Positions 1-9,866 are shown, counted from the stretch's first letter. The stretch is 64,000 bases of DNA from Geomesophilobacter sediminis (GCF_016458275.1 NZ_JAEMHM010000005.1:62001-126000); one strand, 5' to 3'. Notes: generated by a model not told the origin, from the sequence alone. A program made the numbers and translations.

Positions 1-262
1 CCCAAAAGCTCTCCCCGGCATGCCAGGCAATCCTGTTGAAGGGCACCAGCTGGGTCACGCTGCCATCGCGCCCGATCACCACGTGGGCCGAGGCTTTCGC
101 CTTCTTGCTGGTCAGCCACTCGATCGACTCCTGCGCACTGGCACCTGCGGTGAAATGCATCACCAGGTACTTCGCCTGCAGACTTCCGGAAATGTTCGGG
201 CTTGGGACGTAGCGGACGGGCGAATCATCATCGTTGCACAACCGGTGGTTTCTGATCCTCAT
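1..262 (-). CDS. N-acetylmuramoyl-L-alanine amidase (AmpD/amidase_2 family), 3' part outside window
   Basis: The reverse strand reads from an ATG at 260-262 to the window edge (87 codons visible). A strong AAAGGAGG-type ribosome site lies at 271-279. The visible part contains the family's zinc-ligand region (VMHFTAG), then SAHVVIGRDGSVTQLVPF and a NRIAWHAGES block, which are typical of amidase_2 proteins that cut the amide bond between N-acetylmuramic acid and the stem peptide. No signal peptide is visible at the N-terminus, so a cytoplasmic recycling enzyme (AmpD-like) or a phage-type endolysin are both possible. The catalytic C-terminal half, including later zinc ligands, is outside the window. 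Confidence 0.8.
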   Translation of the reverse strand, partial: MRIRNHRLCNDDDSPVRYVPSPNISGSLQAKYLVMHFTAGASAQESIEWLTSKKAKASAHVVIGRDGSVTQLVPFNRIAWHAGESFW

Positions 263-877
263 GGCGTATTTCCTCCTTTGATGTCGACTACCCTTCCCAG
301 GGAAGGGCATCGGGAAAAGGGCTACACCTTAGACAAAGGCCACTGGATAAAGACGATGTACGACTGCGTGCCTCCTGGTTCTCCCGCCTTATACCACAAA
401 CAAAATAATCGCTATATCAGTATCTTAAATGGTATGGACTATTGAGGACTTACAGAATCGTTCCTGCCGGTGCTTCTGCATGGGCCGGAGTGAGCTGAGG
501 GGTGGTTGACCTTGGGAAAGGAGTTTTCCCTCAGAGTACCTGGACCTTCTTTGGGAGATGATCCGGAAAAAAGTCGCCTTTTGTTTGCCAGCAAACCGTC
601 GCCACTACCTTGTTTTATCGAGTGTTTTACCCAATTTCCACATCGCACAGCTCGGCTTTGTCCATCCCATACCCCATTTTTTAAGTTGACAATTATGCTC
701 CGGTATTTTACAAGGGTTACCACATTGTTTTGATAAAGTACCTCGACCAATTCCCCACCGGTTTGAGGACCAAATCTAAAAAGAATTCGAACCCGGCAGT
801 AGGGTGGCAGGTCTCCGGGCACCGAAGCTGAACCAAGACGAACCGCGTCGAACCCGCGCAGCGCAAGGAGCAAACGC
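263..877. other. Intergenic region upstream of the sulfur assimilation genes
   Basis: About 600 bp with no convincing gene. It holds the start region of the leftward amidase, a small hairpin (CCCTTCC/GGAAGGG, 291-307), and an AT-richer stretch near 660-760 that probably carries the cysH promoter. The short open frames here lack ribosome sites and I do not call them. Confidence 0.6.
686..714 (+). promoter_or_regulatory. Possible sigma-70 promoter for cysH
   Basis: TTGACA at 686-691 is followed after 17 bp by TACAAG at 709-714, giving a leader of about 160 nt before cysH. The -35 box is perfect but the -10 is weak. No known riboswitch was recognised in the leader. Confidence 0.35.
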
Positions 878-1570
878 ATGATCTCTGTACCTGCAGTACC
901 CGAAAACGCCCTCCCCCAGGACATCCTGAGAATCGGGATCACGGCGGTCCAAGGCCCGGTGAAACTCGCCTGCTCTTTTTCGCTGGAAGACGTCGCCATC
1001 ATCGACATGGCCAAGGAACAGGGGCTGGACCTTGGCGTCTTCGCCATCGACACCGGGCGGCTGAACGAGGAAACCTACGAGGTGGCGGACGCGCTCTCGG
1101 AACGGTACCGGATCTCCATCGACTGGTATTTCCCCAAGCACGAGGCGGTGGAAAAACTGGAGCGCGAAAAGGGGCTCTTTTCCTTCCGCGAGTCGCTGGA
1201 AAACCGCCACGAGTGCTGCCACATCCGCAAGGTCGAGCCGCTGGGCCGGGCGCTCAAGGGGCTGGGGGGATGGGTGACCGGGATGCGGCGGGACCACGGC
1301 GTCACCCGCGTCGATCTGCAGGCCATCCAGCTCGACATGCTGAACGGCGGCATCCTCAAGATCAACCCGCTCCTGGACTGGAGCGAGGAGCAGCTTATGG
1401 CCTACGTGGAGGAGCGCCGCCTCCCCAAAAACCGCCTGTACCGTCAGGGTTACCGCTCCATCGGGTGCGCTCCCTGTACCCGGGCCACGGAACCGGGGGA
1501 GGATGCCCGGTCCGGCCGCTGGTGGTGGGAAAATCCGGAGCATAAGGAGTGCGGGTTGCACCGTCGGTAG
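878..1570 (+). CDS. cysH: Adenylyl-sulfate (APS) reductase, [4Fe-4S] type
   Basis: 230 residues. It reduces activated sulfate to sulfite with thiol electrons in the cytoplasm. The adenylyl-binding SFSLED motif is at about 33-38, an IDTGRL motif at about 57-62, the paired cysteines CC at 113-114 and CAPC at 197-200 that hold a [4Fe-4S] cluster, and the catalytic ECGLH near the C-terminus (Cys225). The CC/CxxC set marks the APS-reducing bacterial/plant type rather than the cluster-free PAPS reductase of E. coli. That fits the absence of an APS kinase (cysC) near the following cysDN genes. The ATG at 878 follows a GCAAGGAGCAAACGC site. Confidence 0.95.
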   Translation: MISVPAVPENALPQDILRIGITAVQGPVKLACSFSLEDVAIIDMAKEQGLDLGVFAIDTGRLNEETYEVADALSERYRISIDWYFPKHEAVEKLEREKGLFSFRESLENRHECCHIRKVEPLGRALKGLGGWVTGMRRDHGVTRVDLQAIQLDMLNGGILKINPLLDWSEEQLMAYVEERRLPKNRLYRQGYRSIGCAPCTRATEPGEDARSGRWWWENPEHKECGLHRR

Positions 1571-1761
1571 ATTACTTGAACCCCATCCTCATTCGCCTTC
1601 GCTAAAGCTTCGGCGGATAAACCCTGCCCCCTGAGGGCTCCCCAAAAGGCAAATCCCCCCCAGCCCCCCTTCGCAAAGGGGGGAGATAAAGGTATGCCCT
1701 CCCCTTCTTCGGGTGAGGGCCATTGGGAATCAACCCTTCAGCACGAATCGAGAGCGACGCT
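1571..1761. repeat. Intergenic hairpin repeat between cysH and cysD
   Basis: Contains a C-rich/G-rich repeat (about 1640-1684: AAATCCCCCC... followed by CGCAAAGGGGGG) of a type found again near 4620-4670, 41350-41385, 51745-51785 and 51820-51857. It lies inside the cys transcription unit and may act as an RNA processing or stability hairpin. Confidence 0.6.
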
Positions 1762-2667
1762 ATGAAAAAGTACCTGACTCACTTGCAGCAACTGGAAGCC
1801 GAAAGCATTCACATCATCCGCGAAGTGGTGGCGGAGTTCGACAACCCGGTGATGCTGTACTCCATCGGCAAGGATTCCGCGGTCATGCTGCACCTGGCCC
1901 GCAAGGCCTTCTACCCGGCGCCGCCCCCCTTCCCCCTGCTGCACGTGGACACCACCTGGAAGTTCCGCGAGATGATCAAGTTCCGGGACCGGATGGCGCA
2001 GGAATCGGGCATGGAGCTCTTGGTCCACGTCAATCAGGACGGGGTCAAGCGCGGCGTCTCCCCCTTCACCCACGGCTCGGCGCTCTACACCGACATCATG
2101 AAGACCGAGGGGCTGAAACAGGCGCTGGACCATTACAAGTTCGACGCCGCCTTCGGCGGGGCCCGCCGCGACGAGGAAAAATCCCGCGCCAAGGAGCGGA
2201 TCTTCTCCTTCCGCAGCGCGAACCACCGCTGGGACCCGAAGAACCAGCGCCCCGAGCTCTGGAGCCTGTACAACACCCGCGTCAAGCCGGGCGAGAGCAT
2301 CCGCGTCTTCCCGCTCTCCAACTGGACCGAGCTGGATATCTGGCAGTACATCCACCTGGAGCAGATCCCGATCGTGCCGCTTTACTACGCGGCGGTGCGT
2401 CCCGTGGTGGAGCGCAACGGCATGCTGATCATGGTGGACGACGACCGGCTGGAGTTGGAGCCGGGGGAAGAGGTGCAGTACAAGTCGGTCCGTTTCCGCA
2501 CCCTGGGCTGCTACCCGCTCACCGGCGCGGTGGAATCGGAGGCGGACACGCTCCCCCAGATCATCAAGGAAATGCTCCTCACCCGCACCTCGGAGCGGCA
2601 GGGGCGGCTGATCGACCATGACCAGGCAGGTTCCATGGAGAAGAAGAAACAGGAAGGGTATTTCTAA
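1762..2667 (+). CDS. cysD: Sulfate adenylyltransferase subunit 2 (ATP sulfurylase small subunit)
   Basis: 301 residues from the ATG at 1762, where similarity to CysD begins; an upstream in-frame ATG at 1723 would add 13 unrelated residues. The PP-loop SIGKDS at 34-39 binds ATP, and the N-type ATP-pyrophosphatase fold continues through GGARRDEE and [15 protein letters not shown]. It forms APS from sulfate and ATP together with CysN, with GTP hydrolysis driving the reaction. Its stop codon overlaps the cysN start (TAATG), so translation is probably coupled. It belongs to the assimilatory pathway with cysH upstream. Confidence 0.96.
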   Translation: MKKYLTHLQQLEAESIHIIREVVAEFDNPVMLYSIGKDSAVMLHLARKAFYPAPPPFPLLHVDTTWKFREMIKFRDRMAQESGMELLVHVNQDGVKRGVSPFTHGSALYTDIMKTEGLKQALDHYKFDAAFGGARRDEEKSRAKERIFSFRSANHRWDPKNQRPELWSLYNTRVKPGESIRVFPLSNWTELDIWQYIHLEQIPIVPLYYAAVRPVVERNGMLIMVDDDRLELEPGEEVQYKSVRFRTLGCYPLTGAVESEADTLPQIIKEMLLTRTSERQGRLIDHDQAGSMEKKKQEGYF

Positions 2668-4331
2668 TGGCACATCAATCCGAACTGATCGAAAAAGACA
2701 TCCATGCCTACCTGAAAAGCCACGAGCACAAGTCCCTTTTGCGCTTCATCACCTGCGGCAGCGTGGACGACGGCAAAAGCACCCTGATCGGGCGCCTGTT
2801 GTGGGATTCGAAGATGGTGTTCGAGGACCAGCTGACCGCGCTGGAAGCCGACAGCAAGAAGGTCGGGACCCAGGGGGGCGCCATCGACTATGCCCTGCTT
2901 CTGGACGGCCTCCAGGCGGAGCGCGAGCAGGGAATCACCATCGACGTGGCCTACCGGTTCTTCTCCACCGACCGCCGCAAGTTCATCGTGGCGGACACCC
3001 CGGGCCACGAGCAGTACACCCGCAACATGGTGACCGGCGCCTCGACCGCGCAGGTCGCGGTGATCCTGGTCGATGCCCGCAAGGGGCTTCTCACCCAGAC
3101 CCGGCGCCACAGCTTCCTGGCTTCCCTGGTGGGAATCCGGCACATCGCGCTGGCGATCAACAAGATGGACCTCATCGGCTACGACGAGGAAAAGTTCAAC
3201 GCCATCGTGCGCGACTACCGGGAGTTCGCCGCGCCGCTCGGTTTTTCCAGCATCACGCCGCTGCCGATCTCGGCCCTTGAGGGGGACAACATCATCGAGA
3301 AAAGCGCCAACACCCCCTGGTATGCCGGCCCTACCCTGATGGATTACCTGGAAACGGTGCAGGTTACCGACGACCGGGCCGACCTGGCATTCAGGATGCC
3401 GGTGCAGTGGGTGAACCGCCCGAACCTCGATTTCCGCGGTTTTGCCGGCACCATCGCCGCCGGCACCATCCATCCCGGGGATGAAATCCGGGTGGCCTCC
3501 TCCGGACGTACCAGCCGGGTCGCCCGCATCGTCACCATGAACGGGGACCTGGAGGAAGCGCTCGCCGGCCAGGCGGTGACCATCACCCTGACCGACGAGG
3601 TCGACATCAGCCGCGGCGACATGCTGACCGCAGCCGGTGCTCCGCCGGTGCACACCCGGCATCCCGAGGCGAACCTTGTCTGGCTCCACGACGAGCCGCT
3701 CCAGCCGGGACAGGTCTACCTGGTGAAGACCGCCAACGGCCTCACCTCCGGCCGGGTCACCGCGGTTCATTACGGCGTCGACGTCAACACGCTGGAACAG
3801 CACCAGGTCCCGACGCTGGGGCTTAACGAGATCGGCCTGGCGCGGCTGGAGCTGGACCGGGCGGTATCCTTCGACCCGTACCGCGAAAACCGCGACACCG
3901 GGAGCTTCATCCTCATCGACCGTTTCAGCAACGCAACCGTTGCCGCCGGGATGGTGATCGGTTCTGCACCGCAGGAACAGGAGCAGGCCGGATCGGCGCA
4001 TTTCGAGGCTTCCCTTGCCGGGGCGGAAGGGATCCGGCGCATCAAGGTGGACGCCACCGCGACCACCAACCTGAACGTGGTCGATCTGACCGCAGAGCCG
4101 GCGCCCTTTGTCCTGGACCTCCCGGCAGCGATCCTGGGTTACCTGGAAAAAGGAAACCGGATCCTGTTCCGGCTGAAGGGCCTGGATCAGGTGGGGGCGG
4201 TGGCCGAGCTCGCCTACGAGAACCATCTGGCCTTTGAGTTCGACCGCACCGAGGCAGGGATCAGCCTGCTCGTCTTCAAGCGGGGGAGCACGCCGCAAAA
4301 GAATTACGGTGATGACGGGGTCGGCATCTAA
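2667..4331 (+). CDS. cysN: Sulfate adenylyltransferase subunit 1 (GTPase)
   Basis: 554 residues. A translation-factor-like GTPase with the P-loop GSVDDGKST at 31-39, the DTPGHEQY switch at 110-117 and NKMD at 165-168, followed by beta-barrel domains. It couples GTP hydrolysis to APS synthesis by CysD. It is longer than a stand-alone E. coli-type CysN (about 475) but has no recognisable CysC kinase domain, so the extra C-terminal 80 residues look like an extension rather than a bifunctional CysNC. With an APS-type CysH no kinase would be needed. Confidence 0.95.
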   Translation: MAHQSELIEKDIHAYLKSHEHKSLLRFITCGSVDDGKSTLIGRLLWDSKMVFEDQLTALEADSKKVGTQGGAIDYALLLDGLQAEREQGITIDVAYRFFSTDRRKFIVADTPGHEQYTRNMVTGASTAQVAVILVDARKGLLTQTRRHSFLASLVGIRHIALAINKMDLIGYDEEKFNAIVRDYREFAAPLGFSSITPLPISALEGDNIIEKSANTPWYAGPTLMDYLETVQVTDDRADLAFRMPVQWVNRPNLDFRGFAGTIAAGTIHPGDEIRVASSGRTSRVARIVTMNGDLEEALAGQAVTITLTDEVDISRGDMLTAAGAPPVHTRHPEANLVWLHDEPLQPGQVYLVKTANGLTSGRVTAVHYGVDVNTLEQHQVPTLGLNEIGLARLELDRAVSFDPYRENRDTGSFILIDRFSNATVAAGMVIGSAPQEQEQAGSAHFEASLAGAEGIRRIKVDATATTNLNVVDLTAEPAPFVLDLPAAILGYLEKGNRILFRLKGLDQVGAVAELAYENHLAFEFDRTEAGISLLVFKRGSTPQKNYGDDGVGI

Positions 4332-4357
4332 ACAGAGATCCATCGAAGTGAGCATAC

Positions 4358-4396
4358 GAAGGGGCATTATCCGAGAGATAATGCCCCTTCTTTTTT
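4358..4396 (+). terminator. Rho-independent terminator of cysHDN
   Basis: Thirteen-base-pair stem (GAAGGGGCATTAT, 4358-4370, with its complement at 4378-4390), a 7-nt loop and a TTTTTT run at 4391-4396, starting 26 bp after the cysN stop. Confidence 0.9.
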
Positions 4397-5033
4397 GCCT
4401 GGGCCTCGGGTTTCCATCCTCCTTTGCAAAGCTGGAGCTTTGATGAGAGGTGCATTCCCAAGGTGGACCTTGGGAACGAGGAAAGGGTTCGGAAGGGACC
4501 AGGAAGCAACCACCCCGAGGGGACGCCTTTCCATGCGCGAATGACCTTCCTCCCTTACCGCCTGCGGCGGATCGCGCCAGGAATGGCGCTCCCACAGTAG
4601 AACGCCCGGTGACCCGTAAACTCCCCCCTTTGTCAAAGGGGGGGCGGGGGGGATTTGCCTTTGGGGTTTTACAGTCCTAGGTGGGCAGCACTCTGCCCAC
4701 CGTGCATCGGCCCTGCCACGGGGACAAAAGGGCATGCCCCGCCATTTGTTCAATTCATGCACAGAAGCAATCTATTGAACAGTGCCTTTACAGCCAAGCA
4801 CCAGACTCAATAACGAGAGTTCAGCATTTTACCTGCATTGTGTTTGTGGCAAAAATCTTGCTTATATAAACATTACCAACTCGTCAAGATAGATTGGAAA
4901 CATGACCTACACACTACTGTAACATTACATTTACAAAGATGAAACAATTATGTAACACGAATTCCGAATTGTAAGTATAAATACTCAGACACAAAAAACT
5001 GCAATCAAAGTGTGTTCAACTAAAGGAGTCGGG
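4397..5033. repeat. Repeat-bearing intergenic region upstream of the chemoreceptor
   Basis: Holds four repeat types. A double hairpin at about 4428-4481 (AAGCTGGAGCTTT then ATTCCCAAGG...CCTTGGGAAC) recurs at 6969-7022 and 7198-7248. A REP-like element lies at 4555-4597 on the minus strand, a C/G-rich repeat at 4617-4672, and a GGTGGGCAGC/CTGCCCACC hairpin at 4680-4703. The AT-rich part from 4750 to 5020 probably contains the promoter of the chemoreceptor gene; no gene is visible. Confidence 0.65.
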
Positions 5034-6791
5034 ATGAACTGGTATCGTGGCTGGAGTGAGATCAAGAACAAAATCGGCAGGGTAACCGTCGGGAGAAAGA
5101 TCCTGGGCGGGTTTCTCCTTGTCGCCTGCATCGCCGGACTGAGCGGCATCGTCGCCGGGTTCAGCATCTGGGACGTCAGCCGCCGCGGCGAGCTCATGTA
5201 CACCGGAAACGTCGTCCCCATCGAGGGGCTGGCCGACGCCGTGAAGGGCTACCAGACCTCGCTCTATCTGCTGCGCGACATCATCATCGACAAGTCGCCC
5301 CAGGAGCAAAACGATCACCTGGCCCTTCAGAAACAGGCCGAGGCGCGGGTGGAAAAGGGGCTGGCCATCTTCTACGCGACGCACCGTTCGGCGCAGGCGG
5401 CCGCACTGCAAAAAGGGATCGCCGAGGACCTCAAGCTCTTTGATTATTTCCGGGACAAGATCGTCGAGCTTGCCACCACCGACCGCCGCGACGAGGCAAT
5501 CAACATCATGCGCAACCAGGCCGGCGATGTCACCGATCGGCTTGACGCCAACATCTCGAAACTGATCGCCCTCAACAAAGCAGAGGCGGGCACCTTGCAC
5601 TCCGACAACGTCTTCGCCGCCCGGGCCGTCCTTGCGGCAAGCGCCATCTGCCTCTCCCTCGGCGTGGCCGCGGCCCTCGCCCTGGGCTATCTCCTCTCCC
5701 GCGGAATCACCACCCCGCTGGCCGACATCTCGGGGAAAGTACAGGCGATCTCGCAGGGGGACCTGACCGCTCGGGTTGCCCGTTCCGGGGCGGAGGGTTC
5801 CAGCAACGAACTGGACATCCTTTCCTGCAGCGTGGATCGCATGGCCGAGACCCTGCACCAGGTTGTCGCCCGGATCGCCGACGAGTCGCGCAACCTCTCG
5901 GCGGCCTCCTCCCACCTCGACGCCGCTTCCGACCGGATGGCGCAGCGGGCGGAGCAGACGGCAACGGAGATCAATGCAGTGGCGCAGTCGGGGGGGGAAA
6001 TGAACACCACCGCAGCGGAGATCGCGCGCAACTGCACCACGGCGGCCGACAACGTCTCCCGCGCCAACGAGGCGGTCGCCAGCGGGCGCCGCATCATGCA
6101 AGAGACCATCGAGTCGATGCGCTCAATCGGCGAACACGCCCGCGAGACCTCCCGGGTCGTTGCCGGCCTTGGCGAGCGCTCCCTGCAGATCGGCAACATC
6201 ACCGAGACGATCGACGATATCGCCGACCAGACCAATCTCCTTGCGCTCAACGCGGCGATCGAGGCGGCCCGCGCCGGGGAAAACGGCCGCGGCTTTGCCG
6301 TGGTGGCCGACGAAGTCCGGGCGCTTGCGGCGCGGACCTCGAAGGCGACCCAGGAGATTGCCGCGATGATCAAATCAATACAGGCCGAGACCCGGGTGGC
6401 GATAGCGGCCATGGACAAGGGGGTGACGGAGGCCGAGCAGGGGGTGGTCCGGGCCGAATCGACCGGGGCAGCCCTGGCGTCCATCACCGCAACGATCGGC
6501 TCCATTTCCAACGAGGTCAACCACATCGCCACCGCGGCCGAGGAACAGAGCTCGACGGTGCAGGCGATCACCGGGAACATCCAACAGGTCACCAGCATCA
6601 TCGGCGACAGCGCGGCCGGAACGCAAGAGGTCGCCACCGCGGCGTCCGAACTGCACCAGATGGCGCGGGAGCTCAAAGTGATTGTGAGCGGATTCAACAT
6701 CGACGAAGCGGCGCCATCTCACCGGGGGCTGCGACCGGAGAGCCCGGGAAACCAGGGGTATGTGGGAAGGCTGGCATTCTCCCAAGTCTGA
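5034..6791 (+). CDS. Methyl-accepting chemotaxis protein
   Basis: 585 residues from the ATG at 5034, which has an AAAGGAG site 6 nt upstream; the in-frame ATG at 5010 lacks one. Membrane segments at about 24-44 and 196-222 enclose a helical periplasmic sensor of roughly 150 residues (four-helix-bundle type by size). A HAMP region and a long signalling coiled coil follow, with the conserved hairpin tip ([19 protein letters not shown]) that contacts CheA and CheW. The ligand is unknown. No che genes are adjacent, so it must feed a chemosensory array encoded elsewhere. Confidence 0.93.
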   Translation: MNWYRGWSEIKNKIGRVTVGRKILGGFLLVACIAGLSGIVAGFSIWDVSRRGELMYTGNVVPIEGLADAVKGYQTSLYLLRDIIIDKSPQEQNDHLALQKQAEARVEKGLAIFYATHRSAQAAALQKGIAEDLKLFDYFRDKIVELATTDRRDEAINIMRNQAGDVTDRLDANISKLIALNKAEAGTLHSDNVFAARAVLAASAICLSLGVAAALALGYLLSRGITTPLADISGKVQAISQGDLTARVARSGAEGSSNELDILSCSVDRMAETLHQVVARIADESRNLSAASSHLDAASDRMAQRAEQTATEINAVAQSGGEMNTTAAEIARNCTTAADNVSRANEAVASGRRIMQETIESMRSIGEHARETSRVVAGLGERSLQIGNITETIDDIADQTNLLALNAAIEAARAGENGRGFAVVADEVRALAARTSKATQEIAAMIKSIQAETRVAIAAMDKGVTEAEQGVVRAESTGAALASITATIGSISNEVNHIATAAEEQSSTVQAITGNIQQVTSIIGDSAAGTQEVATAASELHQMARELKVIVSGFNIDEAAPSHRGLRPESPGNQGYVGRLAFSQV

Positions 6792-7446
6792 GGGGGGTGG
6801 GAAAACCGGGGCTAGGGGCTGGGGATGATGGTTTGATATCCGCAGGTCCCTACCCTGTGGGAGCGCCATTTCTGGCGCGAGACAAATGGGCGCAGCCATG
6901 CTGCGCCCATTTGCGTTTCAGCAACGGTGTGATTGGACGGGCAGCCCCCTGCCCACCGGCCCCCTCTACAAAGCTTGAGCTTTGAACGGCGGTGCGTTCC
7001 CAAGGTGGACCTTGGGAACGAGGAGATGGGGGGCTGGGGCTGAGGGATGGGGATGTTTTTTGATATCCGCAGGTCCCTACCCTGTGGGAGCGCCATTCCT
7101 GGCGCGAGACAAATGGGCGCAGCCATGCTGCGCCCATTTGCGTTTCAGCAACGGTGGTAGGACGGACAGTCCTCTGCCCACCATCCATCTGCATTACAAA
7201 TCTGGAGCTTTGAGAACAGGGGCGTTCCCAAGGTGGACAGGGAACGAGGGAAAAGGACCGGCTATGGCATGGGCCTAGGGGAAATTGATTACCACACGAT
7301 CAGGCATCTTACCCGGTGGGAGCGCCTTTCCAGGCGCGAATAGCTCGGCAGGACTTATTTGGCACAGCATGCTGCGCCCCTACGGTAGGCGCGGGCGGGG
7401 TCGCCAAACGTATCGGCCGCCCGTGTTGTGGAGAAGAATTGAAGCG
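6792..7446. repeat. Intergenic repeat field with a 227-bp tandem duplication
   Basis: A block with GATATCCGCAGGTCCC, a REP-like hairpin, a palindrome built on AAATGGGCGCAGC/GCTGCGCCCATTT and a TTCCCAAGG/CCTTGGGAA double hairpin appears twice (block anchors at 6835 and 7062, offset 227 bp), the second copy slightly diverged. A further REP-like element lies at about 7315-7341. No credible gene. Confidence 0.75.
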
Positions 7447-7934
7447 TTACAACTCGCCCATCGAAATCAGGCGCAGTGAATAGGTCCCGCCCTTCCCCGA
7501 TCCATCCTGGCGCACGATGAGAACGCCACGCTCGTCGCTGGTAACCCAGCGCCGGCAGCGATTGTTGGGACCGGAAAATTCCACTACTTTGCAGAGAATC
7601 TTCCGCCCACCGACCTCCACCTCCTCGCTTCGAACCAGATGACAGCGCCGGGGCACTACGGTTGCCTGTTCCATGTCAAGCAAGCGCACCTCTCGGGTCT
7701 CACCCTCGCATTTCAGACTCGTCTGCGGGCAGGTGGTGTAGTCGTATTGCCGCCGGGGGACCGAGACCCGGCGCACCTCCCTTCTTTCAGTTCGCCGACC
7801 GAAATGCTGTGGCTGGTGAGCTTGTAACGAAAATGCCTCCCGGCGGAGAGCTCGCCGGAAACACCGGCACCCTCCAGCCCGAGAGGCAGGAGCATGGTAA
7901 AAAGGAGGCAAACCGCGCTAGATCTTTTCGGCAT
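7447..7934 (-). pseudogene. Secreted protein of unknown function, frameshifted
   Basis: The first frame starts at the ATG at 7934, overlapping the end of the Lgt-like gene by 17 bp. It gives a signal peptide (MPKRSSAVCLLFTMLLPLGL...) and runs to about 7780. The continuation lies in another frame (EVRRVSVPRRQYDYTTCPQ... to 7447). Restoring one G in the GGG run near 7779-7781 joins both into a protein of about 160 residues with several cysteines. No family recognised. It may be a genuine pseudogene or a sequencing error in a homopolymer. It is probably co-transcribed with the upstream Lgt-like gene. Confidence 0.6.
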
Positions 7935-8967
7935 GGACGTGGAAGCTCATCGTGGAGCCGGTAACCCGGCTCAGCCCCGTGTAGAGGAAGATGGCAATCC
8001 AGATCCCCTGGAGCAGGAGGAAGGTCGTCGGGTCCCAAAGGCCGGAAAGGCCGGAGCCCAGTTCGGGGAGGACACCCTGGTCGCCGAAGTGGACGGCGAC
8101 CCAGCCGCCGTAACCGATCCCTACCAGCCCCATAACTTGGTAGACTGAGATCTTCCGGCCGCCGCGATAGTCGCTGCGGAAAAACTCCGAAATCACCCTC
8201 CACCCCTGGGTTACGCCGAGCGCAGTGAGGTAGGCGGCGCCGTACCAGCCGCTCAGGAAGAACCAGGTGGCGACCACTCCGGTGATGGTATAGAGGAGAT
8301 AGGTCATTCCCTGCACCGGAAGGACCTTCACGCCGTCGAGCCCGGAGGCGTAGGCAATCTTCTTGGTCTTGCCGGTGAAGACCAGGGCGACGGGGGAGGC
8401 AACCCGCGCCACCATGGGATGGCAGGCGGAAAGGGGCTTGCCGTAGCAGCAGCCAAAACTTACGCAGGCCAGCCGCCCCATTCCCTCCCCGAAGGCATAA
8501 GCGATGGCAAAGGCGGCCAGCGCCGGGAGAACCGGTACCGGCGCCCCGTGGTCCCCCAGCGGGATCAGGTTTACCAGCTCCACGATCCAGGGGGCGAGGA
8601 TCGTACCGACGAATACCGCCCCGCCGACGGTGAAGGTGTTGGCCTTTCCTTCCACGAGCTGCGCGACCAGCCGGGAGGCGGGGACGCAGCAGCCAAGGAG
8701 CAAAAACACCAATGCCGTCACCGCCCGCAGCGAGATGCCGGCCGCCCCCATCAGCACCAGCGCCAGGGAAACCGCGATGGCATAGGCATTGGCGGTGAGG
8801 ATGCCGTACCAGGTGAGATTGACCCCGGCCCAGCGTCCGTCACTTCCCTTACGCAGCGGTACCGCCGCCGCAATCTGCCACCCCTCGTTGGGCAGGGTCT
8901 TCCATCCCCAGAAGAGGTAGCCCAGCGATAAAGCTCCGAGCGTCACCAGGAATGCCGTCTGCAGCAT
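7918..8967 (-). CDS. Prolipoprotein diacylglyceryl transferase (Lgt) family membrane protein, divergent
   Basis: 349 residues from the ATG at 8967. An upstream in-frame ATG (8982) overlaps the GGAGG that serves the 8967 start. It is a polytopic membrane protein with at least seven hydrophobic segments. Around residues 160-178 it carries GEGMGRLACVSFGCCYGKP, matching the Lgt signature region, and near the C-terminus a segment with the Lgt-like pattern (ISEFFRSDYRGG). True Lgt transfers diacylglyceryl from phosphatidylglycerol to lipoprotein cysteines. This protein is longer and diverged, so a paralogous lipid-transfer role is possible. A secreted small protein follows it. The upstream region carries a 37-bp element shared with the phosphatidylserine decarboxylase unit. 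Confidence 0.75.
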   Translation of the reverse strand: MLQTAFLVTLGALSLGYLFWGWKTLPNEGWQIAAAVPLRKGSDGRWAGVNLTWYGILTANAYAIAVSLALVLMGAAGISLRAVTALVFLLLGCCVPASRLVAQLVEGKANTFTVGGAVFVGTILAPWIVELVNLIPLGDHGAPVPVLPALAAFAIAYAFGEGMGRLACVSFGCCYGKPLSACHPMVARVASPVALVFTGKTKKIAYASGLDGVKVLPVQGMTYLLYTITGVVATWFFLSGWYGAAYLTALGVTQGWRVISEFFRSDYRGGRKISVYQVMGLVGIGYGGWVAVHFGDQGVLPELGSGLSGLWDPTTFLLLQGIWIAIFLYTGLSRVTGSTMSFHVHAEKI

Positions 8968-8982
8968 GTCTATTTCCTCCAT

Positions 8983-9341
8983 TTATGGATGAGATCTGCG
9001 TTTTAAGTCGGTAACTGCTGACAATTCTTATTACATGTCCGGTATGGAGATTGTGTGTCTTTTTGGTGAATCATTGGTTAATGGCTGACGGAGCAGATCG
9101 AAAGCTTGTTACTATAGATGGGCTTCCCAATATCAAACGTTCCTGAGGTGACTTTTGTTACAATTGTGTAAATTAATCATCACTGACAGTGCTCAGGTTG
9201 GAATTGTATTGAAATCAGGATTTTAATGGATATAAAGGGGAGGATAAAAATTGTTATGTCACAGAACTGTTAACTTCATCCAGTGGTGGAACGGTTGCCA
9301 AAGTGGAAGACCGCAACTGATTTCGAAAAAAGGGGAACGAA
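8983..9341. other. Divergent intergenic region
   Basis: AT-rich promoter region between the leftward Lgt-like gene and the rightward helix-hairpin-helix gene. Apart from the 37-bp element no repeat or gene is seen. Confidence 0.6.
9042..9078 (-). promoter_or_regulatory. 37-bp conserved upstream element, copy A
   Basis: Copy A has GTATGGAGATTGTGTGTC, a 5-nt spacer (TTTTT), then GGTGAATCATTGGT. Copy B at 21626-21662 is identical except for the spacer (GGTTC). This copy lies 75 bp upstream of the Lgt-like gene and has the same orientation relative to its gene as copy B. Confidence 0.7.
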
Positions 9342-9866
9342 ATGGCACAAGCAACGGCAGATCTGCAGCAGTTGAAGGGAATCGGAAAGGTGCTGGCCCA
9401 GCGGCTCAAAGGGGCCGGGCTGGCAAGCTACCACGGCATCGTCGAGGCGGGTGAGGAAGGGCTGAAGAAGATCCCGGGGCTCAACCCGTCAACCATCCCT
9501 TCCATTCTGGACCAGGCGCGGGAGCTCTCGGACCGGACCAAGCTCGGCAAGGAGGAGCGGGTTGCGGCGCTCAAGGGGAAGGTGACCGAAGTGCGGGATG
9601 GCCTTTACCGGCTCGCGGAAAGCGTACGGGAGCGGTTCCCCGAGAAGGTGGACGGGAAAGCGGGGCAGAAGATGTCGGCGGACCTGAACAAGGTGATGGC
9701 AGCGCTCACCCGGATGGCGGAGGGAGAACACGGTCGGCTCAAGCGCGCCGAGCGGGCGCTGGAGAAGGCGCAGCGCCGGGTCACCAAGCTCGAAGCCGCG
9801 GGCCTGAAGAAGGTGCGCAAGGGGCTGAAAAAATCACGGAAGTCGCTGAGGAAGGTGCTCGGGTAA
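9342..9866 (+). CDS. Helix-hairpin-helix domain protein with basic coiled-coil tail
   Basis: 174 residues, starting at the ATG at 9342 after an AAAGGGGAACGAA site. Residues about 8-50 match the helix-hairpin-helix pattern of the DUF4332/Cdd1-like group (LKGIGKVLAQRLKGAGL, then LKKIPGLNPS), a non-specific DNA-binding fold. The rest is predicted helical and very rich in Lys and Arg, with a C-terminus of repeated KKxRKGLKKSRKSLRK type. It could bind nucleic acid as a nucleoid- or repair-associated protein. Transcribed alone. Confidence 0.75.
   Translation: MAQATADLQQLKGIGKVLAQRLKGAGLASYHGIVEAGEEGLKKIPGLNPSTIPSILDQARELSDRTKLGKEERVAALKGKVTEVRDGLYRLAESVRERFPEKVDGKAGQKMSADLNKVMAALTRMAEGEHGRLKRAERALEKAQRRVTKLEAAGLKKVRKGLKKSRKSLRKVLG

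Noticed and set aside
20-445. 141-codon open frame on the plus strand at the window start
   Set aside because: It lies opposite the amidase gene, which has a better ribosome site and clear motifs; the plus-strand product has no recognisable features.
506-733. 75-codon open frame upstream of cysH
   Set aside because: No ribosome site, no recognisable product, and it covers the probable cysH promoter.
2664-4595. 643-codon open frame on the minus strand opposite cysN
   Set aside because: Long antisense frames are common in this GC-rich codon usage; cysN on the plus strand is unmistakable and no ribosome site supports the antisense frame. The same applies to the long frames opposite kdpA/kdpB, the RND pump and HdrA.
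6860-7160. Insertion-sequence ends
   Set aside because: The inverted repeats are short REP-like hairpins inside a tandem duplication; no transposase or target-site duplication was found.
7918-8967. Calling the gene lgt outright
   Set aside because: The signature region fits, but the protein is longer than usual and diverged, so only family membership is claimed.
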